Made by a program: the position numbers and the translations under genes
The notes under the pieces: generated by a model
Database searches by the model: none
What the model was told of the DNA's origin: nothing
The model's input: the letters and a program-made list of their open reading frames with translations, nothing else
Shown here: positions 54,131 through 62,321 of the stretch, in pieces
Layout: every line of letters starts with the position of its first letter
How positions within the stretch are numbered: the first letter of the stretch is position 1
Origin: GCA-2701705 sp964342155
GTDB lineage: Bacteria; Pseudomonadota; Gammaproteobacteria; GCA-002705445; GCA-002716945
DNA: 64,000 bases
Direction: 5' to 3'
NCBI GenBank assembly: GCA_964342155.1
Contig: CAYFEQ010000005.1
Location: 34,615 to 98,614 of the forward strand

Positions 54131-55564
54131 TTACATAAAGCCATTAGTAAATATAACCATGACCGCAATAGGAGCAATATATCTTATTAATACTCGCCAG
54201 ATACTATAGATCGATGGAGACATTTCAAGCTCTGAATGTGATGTAGATTTTTTTACCAAATATCCAACAAAGATTGCCATTGAAAAACCACCTAGTGGTA
54301 ATAAAACTTTGGATGTAAGGGCATCAAGTAAATTAAAAAAGTTCATTCCTAAAATTGTTATATCTTGCCAATAATTAAATGACCAAATTGTTCCAATTCC
54401 AAAAATCCAAGTAACCAGTCCAATTTTTAGCGCAGCTTCTGCTCTCGTATATCTAAAATTTTCAATAAACAAGGTTACTGCTGGTTCTATTAAAGAAATG
54501 GCTGATGTTATAGCTGCAAAAAATAACAAGATAAAAAATAGTGTCCCAAATGTATCTCCACCAGGCATCGATCCAAATGCAATTGGTAATGTTTGGAAAA
54601 TTAGACCCGGGCCAGCTGTTGTTGGATCTAAATTGTAGGTAAATACAATTGGAAAAATAATCATGCCTGCTATTATGGCTACAAAAGTATCTGCAAATGC
54701 TACCACCGAAGTAACTTCTAAAATAGAAAATTCATTTGACAGATATGAGCCATAAATCATAAGCGCTCCCATCCCTATACTAAGAGAGAAAAAAGCCATT
54801 CCCATTGCATTCCATATAACACTTGCTGTGACTTTATTAATGTCAGGCATGAATAAATAATTTATACCTTCAGAAAATCCACTCAGAGTAGTAACATATG
54901 CAGCTAATATAATTAATAGAATAAATAAACCAGGAATTAAAAATTTGATAGCCTTCTCTAGGCCACCTCTGACACCTTTTGAAACTATGTAACAAGTCAA
55001 AAACATAAAAATTGTATGCCAAGCTAACTGTTTCTCTGCATCATTAGTAAAATTTTTAAATAAACTGGTTGCTCCGTCAATTGTAACTTGATTGAATAAT
55101 CCAGAAAAAGATTTGAAAATATAGGAAATAGTCCATCCCGCTATTACGCTATAGAAAGATAATATAATGATTCCAGCAATTACACCCATCCATCCTATTA
55201 ACTCCCAATTCGTATAATCATCCTGGTTAGAGTGTTGATATTTTGTTTGTTTTATCCTATTTAAATCATGGTCAAGTTCAAAAACTTCAACCTGACTTGC
55301 TTCATTCGATAAATAACGAAGACTGTTTACAGGATTTTGTTTGCCCCGTCTTCCGATGAAGACCTCTGCAATCATAATTGGCAATGCAATTAGCGCTACG
55401 CTTATTAGGTAAACTATCACAAAAGCTCCACCGCCACTTTCTGCTGCCATCCATGGGAATTTCCATATATTTCCAAGCCCTACTGCTGATCCTGTTGCAG
55501 CAAAAATAAATAACATTTTTGATGACCACTGTCCATGTATTGATTTTCGTTCGTTCTTCGCTAT
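54131..55564 (-). CDS. Sodium-dependent (NSS/SNF) amino acid or amine transporter
   Basis: About 477 residues and 11-12 membrane helices. IHGQWSSKMLFIFAATGSAVGLGNIWKFPW is split by the NSS sodium-site motif GSAVGLGNIW, then GGAFVIVYL, and GMGAFFSLSIGMG-like text in the centre. Family members import amino acids or osmolytes with Na+. The start is unclear: ATG 55615 has no Shine-Dalgarno, while AAGGAG lies six bases before an ATA codon at 55564 that opens I-A-K-N-E-R-K-S, the usual family beginning. I prefer 55564. Confidence 0.85.
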   Translation of the reverse strand: MAKNERKSIHGQWSSKMLFIFAATGSAVGLGNIWKFPWMAAESGGGAFVIVYLISVALIALPIMIAEVFIGRRGKQNPVNSLRYLSNEASQVEVFELDHDLNRIKQTKYQHSNQDDYTNWELIGWMGVIAGIIILSFYSVIAGWTISYIFKSFSGLFNQVTIDGATSLFKNFTNDAEKQLAWHTIFMFLTCYIVSKGVRGGLEKAIKFLIPGLFILLIILAAYVTTLSGFSEGINYLFMPDINKVTASVIWNAMGMAFFSLSIGMGALMIYGSYLSNEFSILEVTSVVAFADTFVAIIAGMIIFPIVFTYNLDPTTAGPGLIFQTLPIAFGSMPGGDTFGTLFFILLFFAAITSAISLIEPAVTLFIENFRYTRAEAALKIGLVTWIFGIGTIWSFNYWQDITILGMNFFNLLDALTSKVLLPLGGFSMAIFVGYLVKKSTSHSELEMSPSIYSIWRVLIRYIAPIAVMVIFTNGFM

Positions 55565-55570
55565 GGGAAT

Positions 55571-55576
55571 CTCCTT
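55571..55576 (-). promoter_or_regulatory. Shine-Dalgarno AAGGAG pointing to an ATA start at 55564
   Basis: On the minus strand AAGGAG is followed by ATTCCC and then ATA GCG AAG. The six-base spacing is ideal. The only ATG in the frame lies 51 bases further upstream and has no ribosome-binding site. Confidence 0.45.
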
Positions 55577-55629
55577 ATTTATAATTAGTTTATGATAATA
55601 TGTAATATTATACATAATGTAAGAATTAA

Positions 55630-56079
55630 ATGAATATCCTCTGCTCTAATAAGAAAGCTAATTTTAAATATACTCTAACCAAAAAGATTGAAGCAGGTGT
55701 TGTGCTTCAAGGATGGGAAGTAAAAAGTTTAAAATCTGGCCATGGACAGATATCTGAAAGCTACATAACTATTAGAAATCAAGAGGCTTTTTTGGTTAAT
55801 TCCCATTTGAAAGTACTAAATACATCAAATGATAATAGTAAGCTAAATCCAACACGAGAAAGAAAAGTATTGCTTAACAAAAAGCAAATACTAACTTTAA
55901 GCAATGAAGTAAAGAAAAATGGATTTGCTATAGTTTTAACAAAAATCTATACAAAAAAATCACTTATTAAACTTGAAATTGCTCTAGGTAAAGGTAAAAA
56001 ACAACAAGATAAAAGGGCTGATATTAAAAAACGAGAATGGGAAAGACAAAAACAAAGAGTGCTCAAAAAAAAGAATTAG
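55630..56079 (+). CDS. smpB: SsrA-binding protein SmpB
   Basis: A 149-residue OB-fold protein: TLTKKIEAGVVLQGWEVKSL, LKSGHGQISESYITIR, and the basic tail KKQQDKRADIKKREWERQ that enters the decoding centre. It brings tmRNA to stalled ribosomes. ssrA itself is not in the window. It is divergent from the transporter with about 14-65 bases between starts. Confidence 0.95.
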   Translation: MNILCSNKKANFKYTLTKKIEAGVVLQGWEVKSLKSGHGQISESYITIRNQEAFLVNSHLKVLNTSNDNSKLNPTRERKVLLNKKQILTLSNEVKKNGFAIVLTKIYTKKSLIKLEIALGKGKKQQDKRADIKKREWERQKQRVLKKKN

Positions 56080-56082
56080 CTT

Positions 56083-56739
56083 TTATTTTTCAAAATAATC
56101 TTGATGTTTCTTTAACTCTTCTTCATCTGCCATAATAACCCTTTGTTTTCTATTATCAATCAACTCAGTCTCATTAATTTTCATTTTTTGACGAACTTCA
56201 CTCAGACCAGATAGGTTTGTTTGTCCAACAGTCATTTTGAGATATACATTTGCAAGAAGGTTTGCATCAAGTAATGCTCCATGTGTTTTTCTAGATTCCC
56301 TGTCAATATCATATCTATCACAAAGAGCATCTAATGAATTTCTTTTCCCAGGGTGTGAATTGCGAGCCATTTTTAATGTATCATGCACATTCCTTTCCTT
56401 ATCAATTAAATCAGGGTTATCCTTAGCAACAGTCAGTTCATTTCTCAAAAACCCAATATCAAAAGGAGCATTATGTATAATTAAATCTGAGTCTTTTAAA
56501 TATTGAAAAAATTGGTCCTTGATTTGACTAAAGGTTGGCTTATCTTTCAAAAACTCATTTGTTATACCATGAATTTTAATAGCATCCTCACTAATTTTAC
56601 GATTAGGACAGATATATTGATGATAATTGTTGTCAGTTATATTGCGATCAATTATTTCAACACAGCCAATTTCAATAATTTTATGCCCTTCGTCGGTATT
56701 TAAGCCAGTCGTTTCAGTATCTAGTACAACAAGTCTCAT
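56083..56739 (-). CDS. dnaQ: DNA polymerase III epsilon subunit (3'-5' exonuclease)
   Basis: A 218-residue DEDDh exonuclease: VVLDTETTGL (ExoI, D and E), IHGITNEFL, IIHNAPFDIGFL (ExoII) and KTHGALLDANLLANVY (ExoIII with His and Asp). It proofreads the replicative polymerase. The start overlaps the rnhA stop (ATGA), the common rnhA-dnaQ arrangement. Confidence 0.94.
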   Translation of the reverse strand: MRLVVLDTETTGLNTDEGHKIIEIGCVEIIDRNITDNNYHQYICPNRKISEDAIKIHGITNEFLKDKPTFSQIKDQFFQYLKDSDLIIHNAPFDIGFLRNELTVAKDNPDLIDKERNVHDTLKMARNSHPGKRNSLDALCDRYDIDRESRKTHGALLDANLLANVYLKMTVGQTNLSGLSEVRQKMKINETELIDNRKQRVIMADEEELKKHQDYFEK

Positions 56740-56942
56740 TCATATCCTCTCCTAGCTAATTCATCAGCCAAATTATTATATTTTACATCATCTTTTTCGT
56801 CATCCTGATGTGCTTTAATCCATTTCCACGAAATTTTATAAGTAGAATTCAAATCATCTAAAACAACCCATAAGTCTTTATTTTTTACTGCTTTCTTAGA
56901 TGAAGTTTTCCAGTCATTATTTTTCCAATTCTTAATCCATTC
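56736..56942 (-). CDS. rnhA: Ribonuclease HI, C-terminal half (5' part lost in assembly gap)
   Basis: The 68 visible residues begin EWIKNWKNNDWKTSSKK, which lines up with about residue 78 of RNase HI, and continue through WKWIKAHQDDEKDD (the catalytic His loop) and NNLADELARRG (the last catalytic Asp). The first half, with the three other acidic catalytic residues, would lie in the run of Ns. It is not a fusion with the upstream methyltransferase, although the Ns happen to keep frame. Product degrades RNA in RNA-DNA hybrids. Confidence 0.9.
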   Translation of the reverse strand, partial: EWIKNWKNNDWKTSSKKAVKNKDLWVVLDDLNSTYKISWKWIKAHQDDEKDDVKYNNLADELARRGYE

Positions 56943-57042
56943 NNNNNNNNNNNNNNNNNNNNNNNNNNNNNNNNNNNNNNNNNNNNNNNNNNNNNNNNNN
57001 NNNNNNNNNNNNNNNNNNNNNNNNNNNNNNNNNNNNNNNNNN
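56943..57042. other. Assembly gap: run of 100 Ns
   Basis: Exactly 100 unknown bases, a conventional placeholder length. About 78 residues of RNase HI (roughly 234 bases) plus the end of the methyltransferase are missing, so the true gap is longer than shown. Confidence 0.97.
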
Positions 57043-57752
57043 AGAGTAGATTTTTTAAATGGAGAGACATTATATTTATCAGTAAATTTAACTTTAATTG
57101 GTCTTAGACCTACAACTTCCTTTTTAAAACTACAGAAATAAATCCCACCAAGGTTCCTAAAAAAAATTCTTTGTAAAAAAGATAGTGGGCTAATTAATTT
57201 AGAAAATCTAGTTGAAACAAATGGTAAAAAAGAAATAGATTCATTATAGAATGATTTATACCCTAATAATTTGAACCATTCATTGATACTATAAATTGAA
57301 TGAAAATCTAAAGCCCATGGCATATCTTTTTTCATATAAGGTTTGATAATTCCCCATAAACTGGCTTTGTTGAAACCAATTAATGTTATTGTTGCGCTAT
57401 CTGTGGCGATCCTGTTTACTTCTCTAATAAGATCATATGGTTTTTCAGTTATATCTAAGGCGTGAGACAAAACTATCTCATCAAAACTTTTATCTTCAAA
57501 TGGCAATTTTTTAGATGCCTCTAAATACTCAGAGAGCTCTAAATTATCAAAAAGCATAAAATTTCTATGTGTTCTTGATTTAAATTTAAGCTTAAAGTCT
57601 GATAAACCTATAAAAAGTGTATTCTCACCTCGATAGGATTCCCTATATCTTAAAATTTCATCATTAATCAATCTTTTGATTATTTGTCCAGTGGTTTTTT
57701 TATACCATTTTTGGAGTTCTTTCAATTTATAATGTTCTATTCTTTTGTACAT
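57043..57752 (-). CDS. Class I SAM-dependent methyltransferase (3' end lost in gap)
   Basis: About 236 visible residues. ENTLFIGLSDF stands for SAM motif I (degenerate), LPFEDKSFDEIVLSHALDI is the methyltransferase 11-type motif, and EVNRIATDSATITLIGFN follows. The motif I Gly-rich loop is poor, so activity is uncertain. A methyltransferase of this kind sits between gloB and rnhA in many gammaproteobacteria; gloB is missing here and mltD is next. Its stop is inside the N run. Confidence 0.8.
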
Positions 57753-57827
57753 CGATATGTTAAAAATATATTTTATGTTAGAAAAGGTTCCTCATTTTTG
57801 TTAAGATGGCAGTACAGTCATTACGCC

Positions 57828-59330
57828 ATGATATTTAATCGAACTACTTTAATTATATTATGTGTTGTCTTTTTTACAAGCTGTAGTCAGCCTATTAGTT
57901 ATAAGCGTACACAAACACTACTAGATTTTGATGGTTCTAACTGTAATACAATGCGATTACAGAAAAAAGATTATCCAAATATTTGGGCAAACCTTAGGGA
58001 TGGTTTTTGTTTAGATGTCGTCTATTCAGCAAGAGTCAATCGTGAAATAGAATGGTTTGTGAACAATAAAGATTTTTTATATAGATCGCTTAAGAGATCA
58101 GAGCCTTTTTTATATCATATAGTTCAGAGATTACAGAAACGTAATTTACCACTTGAATTAGCTTTGTTACCAATTGTTGAAAGTGGATATCAACCATATG
58201 CTTACTCACCTTCACGTGCAGCTGGTATTTGGCAATTCATTCCTCCAACTGCTCGAGAATATCGCTTGTCAAAAAACTGGTGGTATGATGGCAGAAGAGA
58301 CATTATAGCTTCTACTAATGCAGCAATACATTTTTTATCAGATATGCATAGACACTTTCGTGGGGACTGGTTACTTGCAATTGCTTCATATAACACAGGA
58401 GCAGGAAAAGTTGGGAGAGCTATAAAAAAATCTAATGTTTATGTGGGTAATGCGAATTTTTGGGATCTAGATTTACCCCGTGAAACTGAGTTGTATGTTC
58501 CAAAATTAATCGCTTTGAGAGATATTATGCTCGATCCTTCTGCTTATGGAATAACACTGCCAAATTTTAAAAATAAACCTGCAACTTCATTTTCCAGAAT
58601 ACAATATCCAATAGATTTCTATACTTTATCAGTATTAACGCAAGTCAGTCAGGATGAATTATATAAACTTAATCCAGGTTTTAGCACATGGCTTTTATTG
58701 CCTGAAATGCAGAACAAAATTATTCTACCGTTAGGTAAAGATAAAATATTTAAAAAAAGATATAAAGAACTAACTAAACATATTTTCACACAAAAAACAC
58801 ATTTAATTATAAAAGGGGATTCTCTTTATTCTATTTCGAAATTATATAATGTTTCGATTAAATCTATTAAAAAATTGAATAACCTAAAAACAGATTTAAT
58901 TATTGCTGGAAAAAAACTTAAATTGCCAATAGACACAACAAAGGCTGATGCTGATTTTATATTAATAAATTCAAAAAAGTACTTTATCTCAAATAAATCT
59001 TTTACATATAAACATACAATTAAACGTTATGATAATTGGTATAAAATTGCCAAAACATATAATGTAAGATTGAATAATTTACTTGAATGGAATAAAGCTA
59101 CAAAGAAATCAAAACTCTTAGTTGGTCAAAAAATAAAAATAATGATGAAACTCCCAATACTTTCACCAACAAAAAAAATACAATTAAGGTATGTAGTTAA
59201 TTCTGGTGACACAACAAGCCTGGTATCAAATGGGTTTGGTATACCCAAAAATAAGCTACTTCAAGTTAATTCTCTAAAAAATTCTAAATATCTTACAGCT
59301 GGAAAAAGTTTATTAATCCCTCTTCAATAG
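57828..59330 (+). CDS. mltD: Membrane-bound lytic murein transglycosylase D with LysM domains
   Basis: A 500-residue lipoprotein: hydrophobic N-terminus with FFTSC, so Cys19 is the likely lipidation site. The SLT domain has LALLPIVESGYQPYAYS with catalytic Glu118 and AAGIWQFIPPTAREY. Three LysM repeats follow (IIKGDSLYSISKLYNVS; IKRYDNWYKIAKTYNV; VNSGDTTSLVSNGFGI). It cleaves peptidoglycan glycan strands. I start at ATG 57828; the longer frame overlaps the divergent methyltransferase and lacks a signal. Confidence 0.9.
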   Translation: MIFNRTTLIILCVVFFTSCSQPISYKRTQTLLDFDGSNCNTMRLQKKDYPNIWANLRDGFCLDVVYSARVNREIEWFVNNKDFLYRSLKRSEPFLYHIVQRLQKRNLPLELALLPIVESGYQPYAYSPSRAAGIWQFIPPTAREYRLSKNWWYDGRRDIIASTNAAIHFLSDMHRHFRGDWLLAIASYNTGAGKVGRAIKKSNVYVGNANFWDLDLPRETELYVPKLIALRDIMLDPSAYGITLPNFKNKPATSFSRIQYPIDFYTLSVLTQVSQDELYKLNPGFSTWLLLPEMQNKIILPLGKDKIFKKRYKELTKHIFTQKTHLIIKGDSLYSISKLYNVSIKSIKKLNNLKTDLIIAGKKLKLPIDTTKADADFILINSKKYFISNKSFTYKHTIKRYDNWYKIAKTYNVRLNNLLEWNKATKKSKLLVGQKIKIMMKLPILSPTKKIQLRYVVNSGDTTSLVSNGFGIPKNKLLQVNSLKNSKYLTAGKSLLIPLQ

Positions 59331-59342
59331 CACTAAACCTAA

Positions 59343-60215
59343 TTAAATTTTAGAAAGGTATCTGTCACCTCTATCACATATAATAGTTACAACACATGCC
59401 CGCTCAAGATCTTTTGATATTTGTCGGGAAATAAATATATTTGCACCCGATGATATACCGCAAAATAACCCTGACTCTTTTGTAAGTTGCATTGTTGTTT
59501 TCTCAGCATCATCTTGGCCAACATCAATAATTTCATCTACCAATGCATTTTTAAATATCGCTGGTAAATAACCTTCTTTCCACCTTCTAATGCCTGGAAT
59601 TCTTGCCCCATCTTTAGGTTGAACTCCAATTATTTTTATATTCTTATTTTTTGTTTTTAAAAATTGTGAGACGCCTGTGATAGTGCCTGTCGTTCCCATG
59701 GCTGAAACGAAGTGTGTAATTTTTCCTTCAGTTTGCTTCCAAATTTCAGGACCAGTAGTATCAAAATGAGCTTGATAGTTAGAAGGATTAGAAAATTGAT
59801 CTAAAACTATACCTTCGTTGTTTTCTCGCATTTTGTTTGCTAAATCTCTTGCTCCTTCCATATCTTTTTCTTTATCGACTAGAATAACTTTTGAACCATA
59901 AACCTTCATTGTTTTTATTCTTTCATCAGATGCTGTTTCTGGCATAACGATAATCATTTTATAACCCTTGATCGCAGCCGCCATTGATAAAGCTATTCCG
60001 GTGTTGCCGCTAGTTGCTTCAATCAAAGTATCACCTTTTTTTATAATTCCATTCTTTTCTGCATCAGAAATCATGCGCATGGCTGGCCTGTCTTTTACAG
60101 AACCTCCGGGGTTATTTCCTTCTAGCTTAGCGTAAATGATATTGTTTTTATTTAAACTTGAAATCTCAACTAAAGGCGTGTTACCAACTAATTCTTCTAT
60201 TGTTTTAAAGCTCAT
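59343..60215 (-). CDS. cysM: Cysteine synthase (CysM type)
   Basis: A 290-residue PLP enzyme: GNTPLVEI, GNNPGGSVKDRPA with Schiff-base Lys41, EATSGNTGIALS binding the substrate, and GTTGTITGVSQFL for the PLP phosphate. The SDERIKTMKVYGSKVILV segment is the CysM form, and its place beside acpS-pdxJ matches gammaproteobacterial cysM. It makes cysteine from O-acetylserine and sulfide or thiosulfate. Confidence 0.92.
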   Translation of the reverse strand: MSFKTIEELVGNTPLVEISSLNKNNIIYAKLEGNNPGGSVKDRPAMRMISDAEKNGIIKKGDTLIEATSGNTGIALSMAAAIKGYKMIIVMPETASDERIKTMKVYGSKVILVDKEKDMEGARDLANKMRENNEGIVLDQFSNPSNYQAHFDTTGPEIWKQTEGKITHFVSAMGTTGTITGVSQFLKTKNKNIKIIGVQPKDGARIPGIRRWKEGYLPAIFKNALVDEIIDVGQDDAEKTTMQLTKESGLFCGISSGANIFISRQISKDLERACVVTIICDRGDRYLSKI

Positions 60216-60217
60216 AA

Positions 60218-60595
60218 TTATTCAATTACAACTATAGCAGCAGTTTGTTCTTCTGTGTCTGTGATTGATAGATATGCAGAAGTTGCACTAATTCTATCTA
60301 AGAATTTAATAATATTTTTATTAATTAAAAAGATTGGTTTACCAAATTTATCATGTCTAATAGTCAAGTATGATGGATATAATCCATCTCGATAAAGTCC
60401 AGTTCCTAAAGCTTTTGAAAATGCTTCTTTCGAAGCAAAACGTTTAGACAGAAAAGTAATTTTAGATTTAGACACATAATATTGCTTCAACTCTTCTTTA
60501 GAGAGTATTTTTTCAGCGAAAGATTCCTTATATTTTTTATATATAAGTTTAACTCTATCATTATTAACTAAATCTATACCAATGCCTTTAATCAC
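60218..60595 (-). CDS. acpS: Holo-[ACP] synthase
   Basis: A 125-residue phosphopantetheinyl transferase: IKGIGIDLVNNDRVKLIY with the metal Asp, FLSKRFASKEAFSKALGTG with the metal Glu, and LSITDTEEQTAA where SH(D/E) is usual. It activates AcpP. It overlaps pdxJ by 8 bases and lies two bases from cysM. Confidence 0.92.
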   Translation of the reverse strand: MIKGIGIDLVNNDRVKLIYKKYKESFAEKILSKEELKQYYVSKSKITFLSKRFASKEAFSKALGTGLYRDGLYPSYLTIRHDKFGKPIFLINKNIIKFLDRISATSAYLSITDTEEQTAAIVVIE

Positions 60596-61325
60596 AACTT
60601 CTCATTATACTTATCATTTGGCGAATTGCATCTTTTAAACCAACAAAAACTGATTTAGCGATAATCGCATGTCCTATATTTAATTCGTTAAAAGGTAATT
60701 TACAAACAGGCTTAACATTTTCATAGTTTAATCCATGCCCAGCATTAACTAGAAAATCTTTTTTTATTGCAAAATCACAAGCTTTTTTTAATCTATCTAA
60801 CAAAAGCTTTGATTCATCTGTTGAACATGAATTAGCATAAGCTCCTGTATGTATTTCAATTAAAGTAGCATCAAGATCTTTTGCCATTTGAATTTGTTTT
60901 TCATCTGGATCTATAAATAGAGAAGTTTTTATGTCATTTTTTTTAAATACAGAAATAGTATTTTGTAATTTCTTTAATGAAACTGCGTTCATGCCAAGCA
61001 GATCTAACCCTCCTTCCGTAGTTAACTCTTCTCTTTTTTCTGGAACTATACAACAAAAATTAGGCTTAACGTTCAACGCGATATCAATCATTTCATCTGT
61101 ATGCGCCATTTCTAAATTTAAGAATTTTGCATTATTTCTGATATCAATTACATCCTGGTTTTGTATATGTCTTCTATCTTCTCTTAAGTGAATCGTTATT
61201 AAATCAACTCCTTCTTTTTCGCAAACCTTCACAGCTTCAATTAAATCTGGATACTTGGTTCCTCTAGATTTTTTAATAAAAGCTATATGATCGATATTTA
61301 CGCCTAATCTAATTTTATTTGTCAT
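60588..61325 (-). CDS. pdxJ: Pyridoxine 5'-phosphate synthase
   Basis: A 245-residue TIM barrel: LGVNIDHIAFIKKSRG at the N-terminus, DLITIHLREDRRHIQNQD with catalytic Glu/Arg, VPEKREELTTEGGLD, and VNAGHGLNYENV near the C-terminus. It makes vitamin B6 phosphate, the cofactor of several enzymes in this window. The usual upstream recO is absent; sdhE overlaps instead by 11 bases. Confidence 0.94.
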   Translation of the reverse strand: MTNKIRLGVNIDHIAFIKKSRGTKYPDLIEAVKVCEKEGVDLITIHLREDRRHIQNQDVIDIRNNAKFLNLEMAHTDEMIDIALNVKPNFCCIVPEKREELTTEGGLDLLGMNAVSLKKLQNTISVFKKNDIKTSLFIDPDEKQIQMAKDLDATLIEIHTGAYANSCSTDESKLLLDRLKKACDFAIKKDFLVNAGHGLNYENVKPVCKLPFNELNIGHAIIAKSVFVGLKDAIRQMISIMRSCD

Positions 61326-61551
61326 TTAGCTTAGAAAGTTTTTCTATGATGATTTTGTACTTATTATTATACTGTGACTTCCCTAATATAGCATTAAGCA
61401 AGATGTACGTATCCCATTCAATCATTTCTTCGAAAAGCTTTTTTTCAACATCGGAAGATTTATCTAAAGCATTATTAAGATATTTCTCTAACAAAATATC
61501 TAACTCTCTTATTCCTTTTCTACATTTCCAACGAAGTTCTTTTGAATTCAT
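61315..61551 (-). CDS. sdhE: FAD assembly factor SdhE
   Basis: A 78-residue helical protein: WKCRKGIRELDILLEKYL contains the RGxxE motif of the SdhE (DUF339) family, followed by FEEMIEWDTYILLNAIL. It helps attach FAD covalently to SdhA. It lies one base from sdhB, directly beside its target operon. Confidence 0.9.
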   Translation of the reverse strand: MNSKELRWKCRKGIRELDILLEKYLNNALDKSSDVEKKLFEEMIEWDTYILLNAILGKSQYNNKYKIIIEKLSKLNDK

Positions 61552-61552
61552 A

Positions 61553-62320
61553 TTATTCAGATACTAGCATTTTTTTAATATGTGCTATTGCCTTTGCTGG
61601 ATTTAGTGATTTTGGACATGTTTTTGTGCAATTCATTATTGTATGACATCTATATAGTTTGAATTTATCTGCTAAATCAGACAATCTCTCACTTTTAGCA
61701 GTATCCCTACTATCTATTATCCATCTATATGCTTGCATAAGTGATGCTGGACCTAAGTATTTATCTGAATTCCACCAATAACTAGGACAACTTGTTGAAC
61801 AACATGCACATAATACGCACTCAACTAAGCCATCAAGCTTTGCTCTACTTTCTTGGCTTTGAATATGCTCCTTGTGTGGCTTATCTTCATTAATAAGCCA
61901 AGGCTTAATAGATTCATATTGTTTAAAAAAATTTTTTAGATCTGGTACCAGGTCTTTTATTACAGGTAAATGAGGCAAAGGATAAATTTTTAATATATTT
62001 TCATCAGCTATATTTGTTATGCAAGCAAGTTCATTTGTCCCATTAATATTCATAGAACAAGATCCACAAATCCCTTCTCTGCAAGACCTTCTAAATGTCA
62101 ATGTGGAATCAACATAATTTTTTATGTAAATTAAAACATCTAATGCCATAGGACCAAATTTACTCTTATCTAAGATATAAGTATCAATTCTTGGGTTGGA
62201 CTTTAGTTCAGGTTCATAGCGATACACATCCACCTGAAGTTGATGCTTAGCATTAATTCCAGGATTATATTTTTTTCCTGGTTTTACAATTGAATTTATA
62301 GGTAATGTAAATTTAGCCAT
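61553..62320 (-). CDS. sdhB: Succinate dehydrogenase iron-sulfur subunit
   Basis: A 255-residue protein. RRSCREGICGSCSMNING and later TNELAC bind the [2Fe-2S] cluster; CVLCACCSTSCPSYWW and NCTKTCPKSLNPAKAI bind the [4Fe-4S] and [3Fe-4S] clusters. It passes electrons from SdhA to quinone in the inner membrane. It starts one base after sdhA. Confidence 0.96.
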   Translation of the reverse strand: MAKFTLPINSIVKPGKKYNPGINAKHQLQVDVYRYEPELKSNPRIDTYILDKSKFGPMALDVLIYIKNYVDSTLTFRRSCREGICGSCSMNINGTNELACITNIADENILKIYPLPHLPVIKDLVPDLKNFFKQYESIKPWLINEDKPHKEHIQSQESRAKLDGLVECVLCACCSTSCPSYWWNSDKYLGPASLMQAYRWIIDSRDTAKSERLSDLADKFKLYRCHTIMNCTKTCPKSLNPAKAIAHIKKMLVSE

Positions 62321-62321
62321 A

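Noticed and set aside
56736..57752. A single 338-residue methyltransferase-RNase HI fusion protein
   Set aside because: It is an artefact of 100 Ns read in frame; the two parts are separate genes in related bacteria and each is incomplete at the gap.
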